The notes under the pieces are model-generated. The model was not told the origin of the DNA. It was given only the letters and a program-made list of their open reading frames with translations, and searched no databases. Both the position numbers and the translations under genes were made by a program. This document shows, piece by piece, positions 16,804 to 23,720 of a stretch of 64,000 nt of DNA (position 1 is the first letter of the stretch; each line of letters starts with the position of its first letter). Origin of the DNA: an uncultured Bacteroidales bacterium (GTDB lineage: Bacteria > Bacteroidota > Bacteroidia > Bacteroidales > Muribaculaceae); the NCBI GenBank assembly GCA_946412245.1, contig CAMKGM010000010.1:1-64000 (forward strand), in the 5' to 3' direction.

Positions 16804-17598
16804 TTAAATACCTAGGCGAAAGATATCACCGTTTTGCATCACGATATAAATGACGTCGCCATCGTTGTAGAGGCCGTAGAGCTCTTCCTCGATTATAGCT
16901 TCGATATCACCCTCCTCGCCGTTGGCGAGGAATAGGGCATCTTCACACATCACAAAGAGGCCCAGGTTAGTGCTAGCGGCGTCGATAATATCGCGATTGC
17001 ATGTTATAAGCGGTTCCATCCCAAGTTCGCTAATTAAATAGATTGTTTCTTCACTCACCACATAGGCGTGAGAGAGGTTGTCGATAACCTTTGTAATAGG
17101 CGTAGTCATTCGCGTTACACATTCGAGTTTTTGTGAGTAAATCTTAAATGTATACCAAGCCCACTCGCCACTCTCTTCTGGGATAACTACATTGATATAG
17201 TCATCACCGCCCGGATAGAGGAAAAACAGGGGGGTGTCGAACTTGCTCAAGATGCGTGTGTTCTCTCCATCGAGCATAATGATAAATGGTCCACTCTTAA
17301 CAATGAAATAACCATCGCACATAACAAGATCGTCATACTGAATGTTAGCTTTTAGGCGGCACATCTTTATGTCGGGACAACTGGTAGAATCGAGTGACAC
17401 CAACGTACCTTGGTCGAAGTAGAATAGCCCCAAACCTTGAAGCGTGAGCAACCGTCCATCTTGAGTTGACAACTCGCTCGTGTTGCACAATCGCTCCATT
17501 TTCACACTGTTTGTCACCGTGTCAGCAATCTCGTCCTGCGCCATCACAGGTAGCGATAACAGCAATAATGATAACAATAATATATATTTATTTTTCAT
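16804..17598 (-). CDS. Secreted protein of unknown function (operon gene 3)
   Basis: 264 residues with a clear signal peptide (MKNKYILLLSLLLLSLPVMAQ). No family is recognised. The mature part looks beta-rich, with short alternating strands (GRLLTLQGLGLFYFDQGTLVSL, DDLVMCDGYFIVKSGPFIIMLDGEN, ISELGMEPLITCNRDIIDAAS, DVIYIVMQNGDIFRLGI). This is reminiscent of beta-propeller or WG-like repeats, but no repeat unit could be aligned with confidence. It starts 7 bp downstream of the preceding gene's stop codon, so it is the last gene of a three-gene operon ended by the terminator at 16688-16720. Confidence 0.7.
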   Translation of the reverse strand: MKNKYILLLSLLLLSLPVMAQDEIADTVTNSVKMERLCNTSELSTQDGRLLTLQGLGLFYFDQGTLVSLDSTSCPDIKMCRLKANIQYDDLVMCDGYFIVKSGPFIIMLDGENTRILSKFDTPLFFLYPGGDDYINVVIPEESGEWAWYTFKIYSQKLECVTRMTTPITKVIDNLSHAYVVSEETIYLISELGMEPLITCNRDIIDAASTNLGLFVMCEDALFLANGEEGDIEAIIEEELYGLYNDGDVIYIVMQNGDIFRLGI

Positions 17599-17605
17599 TT
17601 TCAGC

Positions 17606-18919
17606 TTATTTATAAATCTCTTTTTTTATGGCAGAAATACTCTTAACCTGTAGATGCTTACCATTGTTTTCGAGCAATGACATCGTGCTTAATTTTCTTT
17701 GTGCCGCCATTGCAGATTTAGTGTTTACTGCATCTTTGTTTTTCTGAGATGAACCAAAAGAAACTGTCAACTTCGGAGCAGGTTTATTCGTTTTGCTCCC
17801 GTTTGCACTTGCTCCTGAAGTATATGTCTGCGGTTTTGTGGTTTGTTGTTGGTTTTGTGGTGTACCTCTATTGATGCTACTGGTCTGTCTATTACCTTGT
17901 GTCTGCTTATTACCTTGGTTGTTACTTGTTGTTTGCACATTGCCGCGAGAATTTCGGTTTTGACCCCTTCCATTGTTAGGATTAGCGGTTGTGGTTCTTC
18001 CGGCGTTCCCATTTCGGCTTCCACTGTTGGCCGTTCCGCTATTGGCTTTCCCATTGTTGGCCTTTCGGGTATGTTCGGGGCTGCGGAATTTTGTGCCTCC
18101 ACTACTCCTTGTTTTTGTGGTAGATTTTGTTTGTGGCTTCCCGAACATCGCATCCACTTGTCCCATGGGAGCCAACGTCGGCCGTGGTGGAATATGTTGC
18201 GCATAGCGTGGCACCTGAGGTTGAGGGGCGTAATCTTTCTTTTTGTTACTACGTGAGGATTTTTGTCCAGCTTGGTCATGTTGTTGTCTTGTGCTTTCAT
18301 AGCGCACCTGTGGACCTTGCGATTGTGGGCTGGATGTATGCGTTGTTGGAATCTTTCTCGCGCCACCTAAGCACTTGGGATGGTTGGGCACATTCCTGCA
18401 AAGAGCCGCATTGGCTTTTGGGACAAATTCTTTCCAAGTCTTATCGGCATGTTCTTTCCATGAAATTCCTTTATCGTTTTGTTCGATCAAGCCCCACCTT
18501 TGGCTTACCCATGCTTGCGATTCCTCACTAGTTGGGTCTTTCAAATTAGCAGGATTATCGTTTGCTCTTTCTTCAAGTACTGCAATGCGGTTTTCTTGTT
18601 GGATTTTGTCGTTTTGATTCGTGAAAGCGCGATAGCCAGGGTTCTGAGTTGGGTTAGGATTAATATAGTCCTCAGGTTTGTGTTCGTTCCACAATTGTTG
18701 TGCTATTTGCTGATTCACATAATTCTCTTGCTGTGCATTGGCTACCGCCTGATCAAGGCGTCGCTGCTCGTCACGCTGTTTTTGTTGCTCGCGTCTCATT
18801 CTGCGTTCTTCTTCCTCCACTTTTTTCAACAATACATTATAAGTACGATTAGGATTCCAATCAGCAAAGCTGCTTTGTGCCAAGAGCAGAGCCATCAATA
18901 TTAATAGTATCTTTTTCAT
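17606..18919 (-). CDS. Secreted low-complexity Asn/Gln-rich protein (operon gene 2)
   Basis: 437 residues with a signal peptide (MKKILLILMALLLAQSSFA). Residues ~28-75 form a charged coiled-coil-like helix (VLLKKVEEEERRMRREQQKQRDEQRRLDQ). A segment at ~85-180 has WNEHKPEDYINPNP, WVSQRWGLIEQNDKGISWKEHADKTWKEF and two Cys (LCRNVPNHPKCLGG). Residues ~190-390 are a long Ser/Thr/Asn/Gln/Gly-rich disordered stretch with imperfect repeats (NNGKANSGTANSGSRNGNAG, QGNKQTQGNRQTS). The tail is basic. No family is recognised. It lies 3 bp from the upstream gene and 7 bp from the downstream one, which implies joint function. Confidence 0.7.
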   Translation of the reverse strand: MKKILLILMALLLAQSSFADWNPNRTYNVLLKKVEEEERRMRREQQKQRDEQRRLDQAVANAQQENYVNQQIAQQLWNEHKPEDYINPNPTQNPGYRAFTNQNDKIQQENRIAVLEERANDNPANLKDPTSEESQAWVSQRWGLIEQNDKGISWKEHADKTWKEFVPKANAALCRNVPNHPKCLGGARKIPTTHTSSPQSQGPQVRYESTRQQHDQAGQKSSRSNKKKDYAPQPQVPRYAQHIPPRPTLAPMGQVDAMFGKPQTKSTTKTRSSGGTKFRSPEHTRKANNGKANSGTANSGSRNGNAGRTTTANPNNGRGQNRNSRGNVQTTSNNQGNKQTQGNRQTSSINRGTPQNQQQTTKPQTYTSGASANGSKTNKPAPKLTVSFGSSQKNKDAVNTKSAMAAQRKLSTMSLLENNGKHLQVKSISAIKKEIYK

Positions 18920-18922
18920 AAT

Positions 18923-20581
18923 TCAAAATGATTTTTTGTTCATGTTTTCTTCAGGACCAAAAAAGAGACCTATATGCTCCACGTCAATTTCAACCTCTTT
19001 TTTATTGCGTAACACTTTTACTTTCACCGGGCTAAAACGTTCTAATGATTGAATGTAGTCTCTAGCCTCAATCACATTCCCAAACTCAAATCCATCAATG
19101 CTGGTTATGATGTCACCTTTCTTAATGCCATAAATAGCAGATGTACCCCAATCATAACCATCTACATAAACACCCTTTGTGTTTGGATATTTTTTGCGAA
19201 TTTTAGGATTATCATCTAATTCTTGACAATAAACACCTAAACAATTGACTTCTATATTATTGTAAAGGCGATTTATTGGTCTTTGAGTTTCACTTAACTC
19301 TTTTTTATAGTAATTGTATAACAGAGCCAACTGGTAGTAATTCCATTGTGTTTTTGCATCTTTTGAAGATAATCTTTGTTTCCAAATCTTTGCTTGCTCT
19401 TTGTTATCAGCAAACATATCTTTTATTATTTTTGATACATCCAACCCAAAATGTTTATTTCCTTCCCCAATAAGTCTATTCTCAACATCGGGTGTTATTC
19501 TTAAAAAAAGATATTTACGGTTAGATTCTTCTTTATCTTGTTTATCTTGGGTGACGGTTATTGATTGTGTTTTTATATTGGCCTCCATCTCAAACTCGTT
19601 GACCATGTGAACGTTAGCCTCGAGAATGTGGATTACTTTCTTTGGGTCTTGTTTAAACAGACTACCGATAATACCCCCCATAAGGTCACCACCAATTGCC
19701 CCGAGAAATGACGAGCCCAATGCGTCGGAAAGCGCAGAGCTGGTCAGATTGCCGACTTCAGCCGCCACGCTGTTTCTCAATGTGACGCTGAGATTGCTTG
19801 GAATGTCGAGTTTTTCATTGCTCCAGGCAAGATAAGCGCAGTCATTCATCAGTTCAGTTAGGTTTTGAGCTACCCCTAAACTACTTGATTGCCCATAATA
19901 AAGCCTTGCATTACTTTCAGGGCTAGAATAATCACCTTGTATTATATAAAATGGAAGGCCTTCTTTAGTAAATGAGTTTACGCTCACCCAAAAGTCGGTG
20001 CCTAAACGGTCGCAGATGGGTATGTAGTCGCGTATCTCTTGCAGGTAGGTTCTGAGTTTGGTAATGTATTCGGTTGTTTTGCTGGTTTTGTCGCAAACTG
20101 AGAGTTCCGCAATACAGTCTTTAAGGATAAGGGTGTCAACGAGCACGTGTGCGCTGATGTCGCCCTTGACAAAGCACATTGCCGGTAGATGTGTGTCGTT
20201 TGATTCGGCAATGGCTTGGTAAGCATCAATCACAGCGAGACTCTCGAGGTTCTTATTGGCTTTTTGATAATTAATTAGACTCTTGTAAATTACGTCGCGA
20301 AACTCGCTCTTGGCGGCCGCACCGGATTGCTTGTCATAGACCGATTTGAGGCGTTCAAGGGCACGGGCAGCGTCACGATTGGCCGTTTTCAGGTCAACGT
20401 AAGAAGTGAGCAAGTCCTTGACCATGGTGGCGTCGATGCTTGGCGCATAACTTTGGGTGTTGTTTGTCATAACGGTGGTGGCAGCTGACGTTTTTGTCTT
20501 GGCTTTCGTTCGTTTTACTCTGGCATCGAAGGTGCCACATACCACAACTGCAAGCAAAAGAAATACTACAATTCTCTTCAC
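18923..20581 (-). CDS. Secreted PDZ-domain protein of unknown function (operon gene 1), GTG start
   Basis: 552 residues from a GTG at 20581 (then KRIVVFLLLAVVVCGTFDARV), the codon that best places a signal peptide; the frame has no suitable ATG. A helical region follows. Near residue 280-300 is a Gly/Ser-rich hydrophobic segment (ALGSSFLGAIGGDLMGGIIGSLF) resembling a glycine zipper. A PDZ domain occupies the last ~80 residues (GVYVDGYDWGTSAIYGIKKGDIITSIDGFEFGNVIEARDYIQSL, VKVKVLRNKKEVEIDVEHIG). No protease motif is present. It is first in a tight operon with 17606-18919 and 16804-17598. Confidence 0.7.
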   Translation of the reverse strand: MKRIVVFLLLAVVVCGTFDARVKRTKAKTKTSAATTVMTNNTQSYAPSIDATMVKDLLTSYVDLKTANRDAARALERLKSVYDKQSGAAAKSEFRDVIYKSLINYQKANKNLESLAVIDAYQAIAESNDTHLPAMCFVKGDISAHVLVDTLILKDCIAELSVCDKTSKTTEYITKLRTYLQEIRDYIPICDRLGTDFWVSVNSFTKEGLPFYIIQGDYSSPESNARLYYGQSSSLGVAQNLTELMNDCAYLAWSNEKLDIPSNLSVTLRNSVAAEVGNLTSSALSDALGSSFLGAIGGDLMGGIIGSLFKQDPKKVIHILEANVHMVNEFEMEANIKTQSITVTQDKQDKEESNRKYLFLRITPDVENRLIGEGNKHFGLDVSKIIKDMFADNKEQAKIWKQRLSSKDAKTQWNYYQLALLYNYYKKELSETQRPINRLYNNIEVNCLGVYCQELDDNPKIRKKYPNTKGVYVDGYDWGTSAIYGIKKGDIITSIDGFEFGNVIEARDYIQSLERFSPVKVKVLRNKKEVEIDVEHIGLFFGPEENMNKKSF

Positions 20582-20921
20582 TGATAATATCGTAAATAAT
20601 TGACAGCCAGTCCTCACCTGCCAGATTAATACAAAAAAGCGTGGACTGAAACTTCAGTAACGCTAACTGGGTTTCGCCAAACATTTTACAACCAATACAA
20701 GTAAAAGCCCGCATTAATGGTTGGGAGTATCAACTTTTACTTCTGATTACTGCTGAAAAATGGCGATTTCAGTAGCATGAATTAAGTTTAACGCTTTGTT
20801 TATTACTTAATGCCTGGTAATTGCATCGCAATCCCAATCACAAAAATAGCAAAAATATTGAAAACTGTTGCAATAATGCGAGAAAAAAGTAAAAAAAGTG
20901 ACAAAAACCCAGCGTCACGCA

Positions 20922-20959
20922 GTTGTCGGTATTCAGTTTTCAGTTTTCAGTTATCAGTT
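20922..20959. repeat. Heptameric intergenic repeat (CAGTTNT-type), locus 1
   Basis: Consecutive 7-bp units (TTCAGTT, TTCAGTT, ATCAGTT). Similar arrays lie at 22600-22628, 28786-28831 (reverse orientation) and 48630-48679. The rest of 20582-21156 holds no gene I can support. Confidence 0.65.
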
Positions 20960-21156
20960 AAAGGTTCTAGCCGCTCTAGTTGTTCTATGCGCTCTAACCA
21001 CATCAAGCAGGTTCTGACAAGAATCCTGATGTTAAAAAAGCAGGAAAGGGAGATTTTGAGGGTGTGAGGTGGATTATTCAGGGGGGACAGATGAATTTCG
21101 TGAAAAGAAAAAATGATTTCTTTATCTTGGCTGGGGTAAAAATCGGGATTTTTATA

Positions 21157-21164
21157 TAACTTTG
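21157..21164 (+). promoter_or_regulatory. Predicted -7 box for the esterase gene
   Basis: TAACTTTG, exact fit to TAnnTTTG. It places the transcription start near 21170, so translation should begin at 21176 or 21182 with a very short leader. Confidence 0.5.
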
Positions 21165-21175
21165 TGGGAAATGAA

Positions 21176-22588
21176 ATGAAGATGAAGCGAATACATGGTT
21201 TAAGAATGTCACAAATGCAAGGTTTGTGGTTGGCGCGAATGCAAGGTTTGAGGATGGCGCGGAGGCAGGGACTGTTGCTGGTGGTGGCGGCGCTGGTGCC
21301 GCTGGTGTGTGGCGGCGAGATTGTGAAAGGCGAACTGCGCGAGTCGGCGACGTATCCCGGTACGACGCACAGCTACGAGGTGTGGGTGCCTGACCGATAC
21401 GACGGCAGTCGGCCTGCGTGTCTCTATGTGGGGCTCGACGGGCAGCTGTGCAATGCTGTGGCGGTGATGGACAGTCTGATGACGGCGGGCAAGATGCCTG
21501 TGACCATTGGGGTGTTTCTGCAGCCGGGAGTGGTCAAGGACGCTGAGGGTAATGTGCTTCGCTATAACCGCAGCAACGAGTTTGACATGACCGACGGTAC
21601 GTTTGCGCGCTTCATTGAAACTGAGCTGCTGCCGGCTGTGGAGGGCACGGTGACTGCTGACGGCCGGCGGGTGCGCCTGTCGCATGACGGGAACGACCAC
21701 ATGATTTTCGGGCTGAGTAGCGGTGGCATAGCGGCCTTTGCGGCGGCGTGGTTCAGGCCCGACCTGTTCAGACGCGTATTTAGCGGTGTGGGCACCTTTG
21801 TGACCATGCGTGGAGGCAACGACCTGCAGATGTGGGTGCGCAAGCGCGAGCCTCAGCCGCTCAAGATTTGTCTGCAAGACGGTACAGAGGATGTGTGGAA
21901 CCCGATTTTTGGCCACTGGTATGAGGGCAACCGCATGCTGGCCACGGCACTCGACTTTGCGGGTTACCAGACGAAATATGACTGGAGCGACTGTAACCAC
22001 GGCGTGAAGCGCGCCAGCGAGATATTTGCCGAGGTGATGGAATGGATGTGGCAGGGTTACCCTGACGACATCGTGACGGGCACGACGCAGAACGGCCTGC
22101 TTGCCGAAATTCTGGTGCCCGGCAGCCGCTGGGAACAATTGGATAAAAATGTCTGGAGCCAATATGCTTGGAGCGGCTGGCATACCTACTATCCCGACAG
22201 CACGCTGCGGGTGGAGCATTACTCGCCCATGCATGGCAACTGGCTGTGGCAGAGTACGCGACTGCCCGACGGCACCTACGGCAACGCACAACGGTTCTAC
22301 TACCTGCACAGCTACGACAACCGGCCGCTGGAGCGCGGCGTGGCTACGGCGTTCGACGCGGCGGGCTACTTGTGGGTGCTCACGAGTGCGGGCATCCAGA
22401 TTTGCGACCAGAACGGGCGTGTGCGCGGCATTGTCGACGCTCCGCTGTGCGACTGCAGATTGCAGTGCTCTATAGCCATTGTTGACGGAGCCGTTGTGGT
22501 GGCTTCGCAGGCGGGCATTTGGCGTCGCGTCTTCCATGTGAAGGCACCGGTGCCGGGCATGACTCCCAAGTCGCAAGGGCAAGGATGA
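21176..22588 (+). CDS. Secreted alpha/beta-hydrolase esterase (Fes/esterase D-like) with C-terminal extension
   Basis: About 470 residues. The N-terminus is an unusual extended signal sequence with 8-residue repeats (MQGLWLAR, MQGLRMAR, RQGLLLVV) before a hydrophobic core (VVAALVPLVCGG). Residues ~60-290 are a putative-esterase domain: YEVWVPDRYDGSRPACLYVGLDGQ, the nucleophile elbow FGLSSGGIAA and the catalytic His in DCNHGVKRASEIFAE. Residues ~300-470 (AEILVPGSRWEQLD, YLWVLTSAGIQICDQNGRVRGIV) resemble the C-terminal beta-propeller-like tail of Bacteroidota carbohydrate esterases. Substrate unknown. Several in-frame ATG codons make the start uncertain (21176, 21182, or an internal one up to 21239). 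Confidence 0.75.
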   Translation: MKMKRIHGLRMSQMQGLWLARMQGLRMARRQGLLLVVAALVPLVCGGEIVKGELRESATYPGTTHSYEVWVPDRYDGSRPACLYVGLDGQLCNAVAVMDSLMTAGKMPVTIGVFLQPGVVKDAEGNVLRYNRSNEFDMTDGTFARFIETELLPAVEGTVTADGRRVRLSHDGNDHMIFGLSSGGIAAFAAAWFRPDLFRRVFSGVGTFVTMRGGNDLQMWVRKREPQPLKICLQDGTEDVWNPIFGHWYEGNRMLATALDFAGYQTKYDWSDCNHGVKRASEIFAEVMEWMWQGYPDDIVTGTTQNGLLAEILVPGSRWEQLDKNVWSQYAWSGWHTYYPDSTLRVEHYSPMHGNWLWQSTRLPDGTYGNAQRFYYLHSYDNRPLERGVATAFDAAGYLWVLTSAGIQICDQNGRVRGIVDAPLCDCRLQCSIAIVDGAVVVASQAGIWRRVFHVKAPVPGMTPKSQGQG

Positions 22589-22599
22589 GATGGATGCGA

Positions 22600-22628
22600 G
22601 TTATCAGTTGTCAGTTATCAGTTATCAG
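22600..22628. repeat. Heptameric intergenic repeat, locus 2
   Basis: Units TTATCAG, TTGTCAG, TTATCAG, TTATCAG in tandem, 12 bp past the esterase stop codon. Confidence 0.65.
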
Positions 22629-22686
22629 ATGGTTGTCGGCAAAAAAGGTTTAGAGAGAATATTAATAAACTAAAAATAAGGAGATG

Positions 22687-23676
22687 ATGAAAAAGTTAAT
22701 GATGATGATTACGCTGTGCGGGTCAATGATACTCGCGGCATGCAACGGCGGCCAGGGCGGTGACGGAACCGGTAGACTGCCCCAGTCAAATTCGGGCTAT
22801 ACCGAGGCCGAAAAAGAGAATATCATGAACCAGAACAATCCGCTACGGCAGGGAGTGAACTACTTCCACAGCAAGTCGATGGACTACTCGGTGCAGTATC
22901 CCGTGTCGTTTGTTGACTTCAAGAAAGATGGCGACCGCGGGTTCACCTGCCATTCAAAGGATGGCGTGGCAACGCTCAAGGTGTGGGGCGAGCCGTGTAA
23001 CGTAACGCTTGAGGACTTGTTTGCCAATCATTTGGCCGGCTATAACACAAAGGGCGCGCAGGTGGACGACTCAGAACTTGACGATGACTCGTTTGAGATA
23101 CAAGGCGAAAAAGGCAAGATGCACTTCTATGAGCGCACCATCCTGAACGGTGGTAAGAGCGCCACGTTCTACTACGAGTTTGACACTTCAGAGCGCAATG
23201 ACATTGACCCTAAGGCCGTTTATCTGTTTGTAGGGCCCGAACTGGCCGAGTCGCTGGCGCCGGGCGCTCCACCGGTGCAGCCCAAGCCCAAGAAGGTTGA
23301 CCCCAATGCGGTGGCACAAGTGGCCTATGTGGGCAAGTGGCACACTTTCTCAACGATGACGGGTGATGACTTCTTCAAGAAATATCCTGAATTCAAGGAG
23401 GTTAACTCGTGGGAGGCCCTTACCGACGGCGACGAGGTGTATTTTGTGCTGGCTGCCCATGAAGATGCCAAAATCACGGTGAAGAACACGGAGACGGGCG
23501 AACGCATCTACAACCGCGACGGGCGTCCGCTCATTATTAAGTGCAACAAGGATGGCAAGCCCAATGTGTTGGTAACCATTATTGACAAGAGCGGCAAGGT
23601 CACGCGCTACACGCCCCAGCACGATGAGAACGACCAACTGGTAACCGCCCCCGGCATCAGTGATATGGTGAGATAG
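22687..23676 (+). CDS. Lipoprotein of unknown function
   Basis: About 329 residues. The signal sequence MKKLMMMITLCGSMILAAC ends in a lipobox (LAAC), followed by a flexible Gly-rich stretch (NGGQGGDGTGRLPQSNSG). The mature part has a region like photosystem-II-PsbP/stress folds (YFHSKSMDYSVQYPVSFVDFKKDGDRGFTCHSKDG, later KMHFYERTILNGGKSATFYYEF), a proline/lysine linker (PGAPPVQPKPKKVDPNAV) and a C-terminal domain of short beta strands. No family is named with confidence. AAGGAG at 22678-22683 leaves no gap to the ATG at 22684, so the second ATG (22687) is the better start. It is convergent with the next gene. Confidence 0.65.
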   Translation: MKKLMMMITLCGSMILAACNGGQGGDGTGRLPQSNSGYTEAEKENIMNQNNPLRQGVNYFHSKSMDYSVQYPVSFVDFKKDGDRGFTCHSKDGVATLKVWGEPCNVTLEDLFANHLAGYNTKGAQVDDSELDDDSFEIQGEKGKMHFYERTILNGGKSATFYYEFDTSERNDIDPKAVYLFVGPELAESLAPGAPPVQPKPKKVDPNAVAQVAYVGKWHTFSTMTGDDFFKKYPEFKEVNSWEALTDGDEVYFVLAAHEDAKITVKNTETGERIYNRDGRPLIIKCNKDGKPNVLVTIIDKSGKVTRYTPQHDENDQLVTAPGISDMVR

Positions 23677-23686
23677 TTGTCAGTGG

Positions 23687-23711
23687 GGGACAAGGCAAGA
23701 GCGATTGTCCC
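23687..23711 (-). terminator. Hairpin after the LRR/dockerin gene, shared with 56699-56727
   Basis: Minus-strand stem GGGACAA / TTGTCCC with an 11-nt loop, 9 bp past the stop codon. No T-run follows. The hairpin and the codons before it recur at 56669-56732. Confidence 0.5.
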
Positions 23712-23720
23712 TACTCTCTA

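Noticed and set aside
20394-20714. 106-residue minus-strand frame overlapping the PDZ gene start
   Set aside because: Different frame from the PDZ gene, Cys/His-rich composition without family match; most of it overlaps clear coding sequence.
21209-22582. 457-residue frame opposite the esterase gene
   Set aside because: Antisense shadow in GC-rich coding DNA. His/Arg/Val-rich composition without domains; the esterase on the other strand has catalytic motifs.
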